Below, piece after piece: positions 62,685-64,000 of a DNA stretch of 64,000 bases. The translations under genes and the position numbers were made by a program. The stretch covers positions 62,001 to 126,000 of the forward strand of contig CAYZGU010000032.1 of assembly GCA_964478165.1 (NCBI GenBank), read 5' to 3'. The DNA comes from CAYZGU01 sp964478165. Its GTDB lineage: Bacteria > Poribacteria > WGA-4E > JAJDTR01. The notes below the pieces were generated by a model, which ran no database searches, was not told the origin of the DNA, and saw only the letters and a program-made list of their open reading frames with translations. The stretch's first letter is position 1, and each line of letters starts with the position of its first letter.

Positions 62685-62781
62685 ATTGTAGGACTAGGCA
62701 TTTTCGATGCAAAGGAGCAGAGGTAAAACGTCGCAAATCGCTTGCCGTATAGATGTTCTCGTGAAAGAACCCAGTAGTGCA

Positions 62782-62834
62782 GAAGACGGAACGTTTCTGT
62801 TTATGGTTAGCTCTTAAACGTATGTTCCGTCTTC
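62782..62834 (+). repeat. strong inverted repeat downstream of the propeller gene
   Basis: GAAGACGGAAC (62782-62792) pairs perfectly with GTTCCGTCTTC (62824-62834); the adjoining GTTT and AAAC add four pairs across a small bulge. The loop is about 20 bases. It lies 98 bases after the propeller gene stop and has no T-run. Confidence 0.75.
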
Positions 62835-63051
62835 CACACTGCGATTCATTACCACAATTAAGATGTTCCCCTAGTGGTTCATCCAAAAGGAACATCATTA
62901 ATTGGTCTGAGCAGGGATTTCCTGGTAGGCCGAGAGGACTAGATTTTCGCCGATTGTCTGAATCAGTGTGGACGGTGGCGTTTGAATCTTGTTCCTCCTT
63001 TGGTGGGAGAAACTCTCTAATTGTGGAAAAGCCGCCGAAATAGATTAGGTC

Positions 63052-63091
63052 CTGCTCTCGGAGTTTGCCTGTAGGAAAACCCCGAGAGCAG
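63052..63091. terminator. candidate bidirectional terminator
   Basis: CTGCTCTCGG (63052-63061) pairs with CCGAGAGCAG (63082-63091) around a 20-base loop, followed by the T-rich TTGGTTATTTG. It lies between the convergent propeller gene and mutS. Confidence 0.5.
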
Positions 63092-63215
63092 TTGGTTATT
63101 TGTTCATGAGTTATCGATTGGTGCAGTTGGAAGCACGAGTCTGATGATATTTATAGCCTGTAAGAACCTATGGAGTCCCCGTTTTCCTTCCCATGATTGT
63201 CTGTGCATTCGGCGG

Positions 63216-64000
63216 TTAAGAATTCTCAGCTTTAGCCTTTAACTGGTAGATTTGGTTCAATGCTTCTAGGGGTGATAATTGGTTAAGATTGAGCTGCTTC
63301 AGTTCTTCAACAACTGGGTGGATTTTGGGAGTGGACAAGGCAAGTTGAAGTTCATCTCCTTTAAACGTCGATGTGGAAATGCGACGATGAGGACGTGGCA
63401 CTTTGTCATCTTTTCTAGGTAAGGGCGTTGATTTCTTAGTGCCTATACTCAGATTGTGTTGTTCAAGGACCTCGAGAATCTGTTGGGCGCGCTCGATGAC
63501 AGCTTGCGGCAATCCTGCGAGACGAGCAACGTGAATTCCATAGCTCTGGTCTGTTCCGCCATTGACAACTTTCCGCAGGAACGTAATGGTCTCGCCATCT
63601 TCATGAACGGCAACGTTGAAATTCTTGACCGTCTCATATTTTCGAGCAAGCTCAGTCAATTCATGATAATGGGTGGCAAACAGGGCTTTTGCACCGATTT
63701 GCTTTTCATCGAGAATATATTCTGCGACTGCCCAAGCAATGCTGAGCCCATCAAAAGTGCTTGTGCCGCGGCCAATTTCGTCAAGGACAATTAGACTTTT
63801 GCGGGTGGCGTTGTTTAGGATATTTGCCGTCTCGTTCATTTCTACGAGGAACGTACTTTGTCCCATTACTAAATTGTCCGATGCACCAACTCGGGTGAAA
63901 ATTCGATCTACCATGCCGATTTTTGCGGAAGACGCAGGCACAAAGCTACCTATTTGGGCCATCAGCGTGATAATTGCCGTTTGCCGCAGATAAGTGCTTT
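63216..64000 (-). CDS. mutS: DNA mismatch repair protein MutS, C-terminal part
   Basis: The frame is open to the window edge; codons before the internal ATG read STYLRQTAIITLMAQIGSF, so the gene continues beyond 64000. About 260 C-terminal residues are present: the end of Walker A (STYLRQTA), FVPASSAKIGMVDRIFTRVGASDNL with the dimer-interface signature, Walker B LIVLDEIGRGTSTFDGLSIAWAV, and ATHYHELTEL. The tail IDQ-like region (GGTDQSYGIHVARLAGLP) is followed by a shorter C-terminal extension without an obvious MutL-clamp motif. MutS recognises mismatches and triggers repair through MutL. Confidence 0.97.
   Translation of the reverse strand, partial: STYLRQTAIITLMAQIGSFVPASSAKIGMVDRIFTRVGASDNLVMGQSTFLVEMNETANILNNATRKSLIVLDEIGRGTSTFDGLSIAWAVAEYILDEKQIGAKALFATHYHELTELARKYETVKNFNVAVHEDGETITFLRKVVNGGTDQSYGIHVARLAGLPQAVIERAQQILEVLEQHNLSIGTKKSTPLPRKDDKVPRPHRRISTSTFKGDELQLALSTPKIHPVVEELKQLNLNQLSPLEALNQIYQLKAKAENS

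Larger units (their letters stand above)
62685..63215 (+). other. gap between convergent genes with two hairpins
   Basis: No gene seen. It contains a long hairpin at 62782-62834 and a terminator-like stem at 63052-63091, consistent with a convergent junction before mutS on the other strand. Confidence 0.55.

Noticed and set aside
1..64000. CRISPR arrays, insertion sequences, prophage, rRNA, tmRNA or RNase P RNA
   Set aside because: Reading through the gaps showed no regularly spaced repeats, transposase or integrase motifs, or conserved RNA cores.

Overview
The window most resembles a Gram-negative bacterium of the Candidatus Poribacteria type, such as a sponge-associated lineage. This is inference: two large secreted proteins end in a C-terminal module with the signature NYPNPFNPETWIP followed by a YWDGxxxxGxPVxxGxYxxT block, a style I associate with that group. 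A TonB-type receptor, a PorV-like barrel and a Tat system fit an outer-membrane-bearing cell. There is no rRNA, CRISPR array, insertion sequence, integrase or phage module.

Layout. 1-16.5 kb is a plus-strand surface and signalling block: the end of a TonB-dependent receptor; a secreted WD40-Fn3-cohesin-dockerin protein; a 1,815-residue secreted propeller/Ig-repeat protein; a PorV-like barrel fused to a transglutaminase-like domain; a FecR-like protein carrying what looks like a dead copy of that domain; a CHASE2 histidine kinase; an NtrC-like response regulator without the GAFTGA loop; and a short group-2 sigma-70 factor. 17.4-27.3 kb is housekeeping: tRNA-Gly, tRNA-Cys and tRNA-Val behind one promoter and terminator, thrS without a TGS domain, a cysteine desulfurase, an RluD-type pseudouridine synthase, gnd, a class III CoA-transferase and dacB. 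28.5-41.4 kb holds a GT4 glycosyltransferase, an ATP-grasp ligase, tatA-tatC-zinc-ribbon protein, pgeF, a minus-strand pair of GH36-like glycosidase and bioF, and moaD-moaE.

41.5-48.1 kb is the most unusual locus: a minus-strand operon behind a fully consensus sigma-70 promoter. It encodes a 1,443-residue fusion (thioester/fatty-acyl reductase, acyl-adenylating domain, carrier domain, PlsC acyltransferase), a HAD-IB phosphatase, a 72-residue unknown and a TPR protein. It has the parts to activate, carry, reduce or esterify, and dephosphorylate lipid intermediates. 49.3-64 kb holds a cNMP-binding/SpoIIE phosphatase, an orphan modC, a BatA-like VWA protein with a small partner, a degenerate metallophosphoesterase with a propeller, pyrK, bioB, an SdiA-regulated-like protein and the C-terminus of mutS.

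Many genes stand alone with gaps of 0.5-1.8 kb between them. These gaps hold hairpins, short tandem duplications, at least one orphan consensus promoter, and stretches that read like protein broken by stops and frameshifts, so some are probably decayed genes. Start sites were chosen by Shine-Dalgarno spacing and family N-termini where visible.
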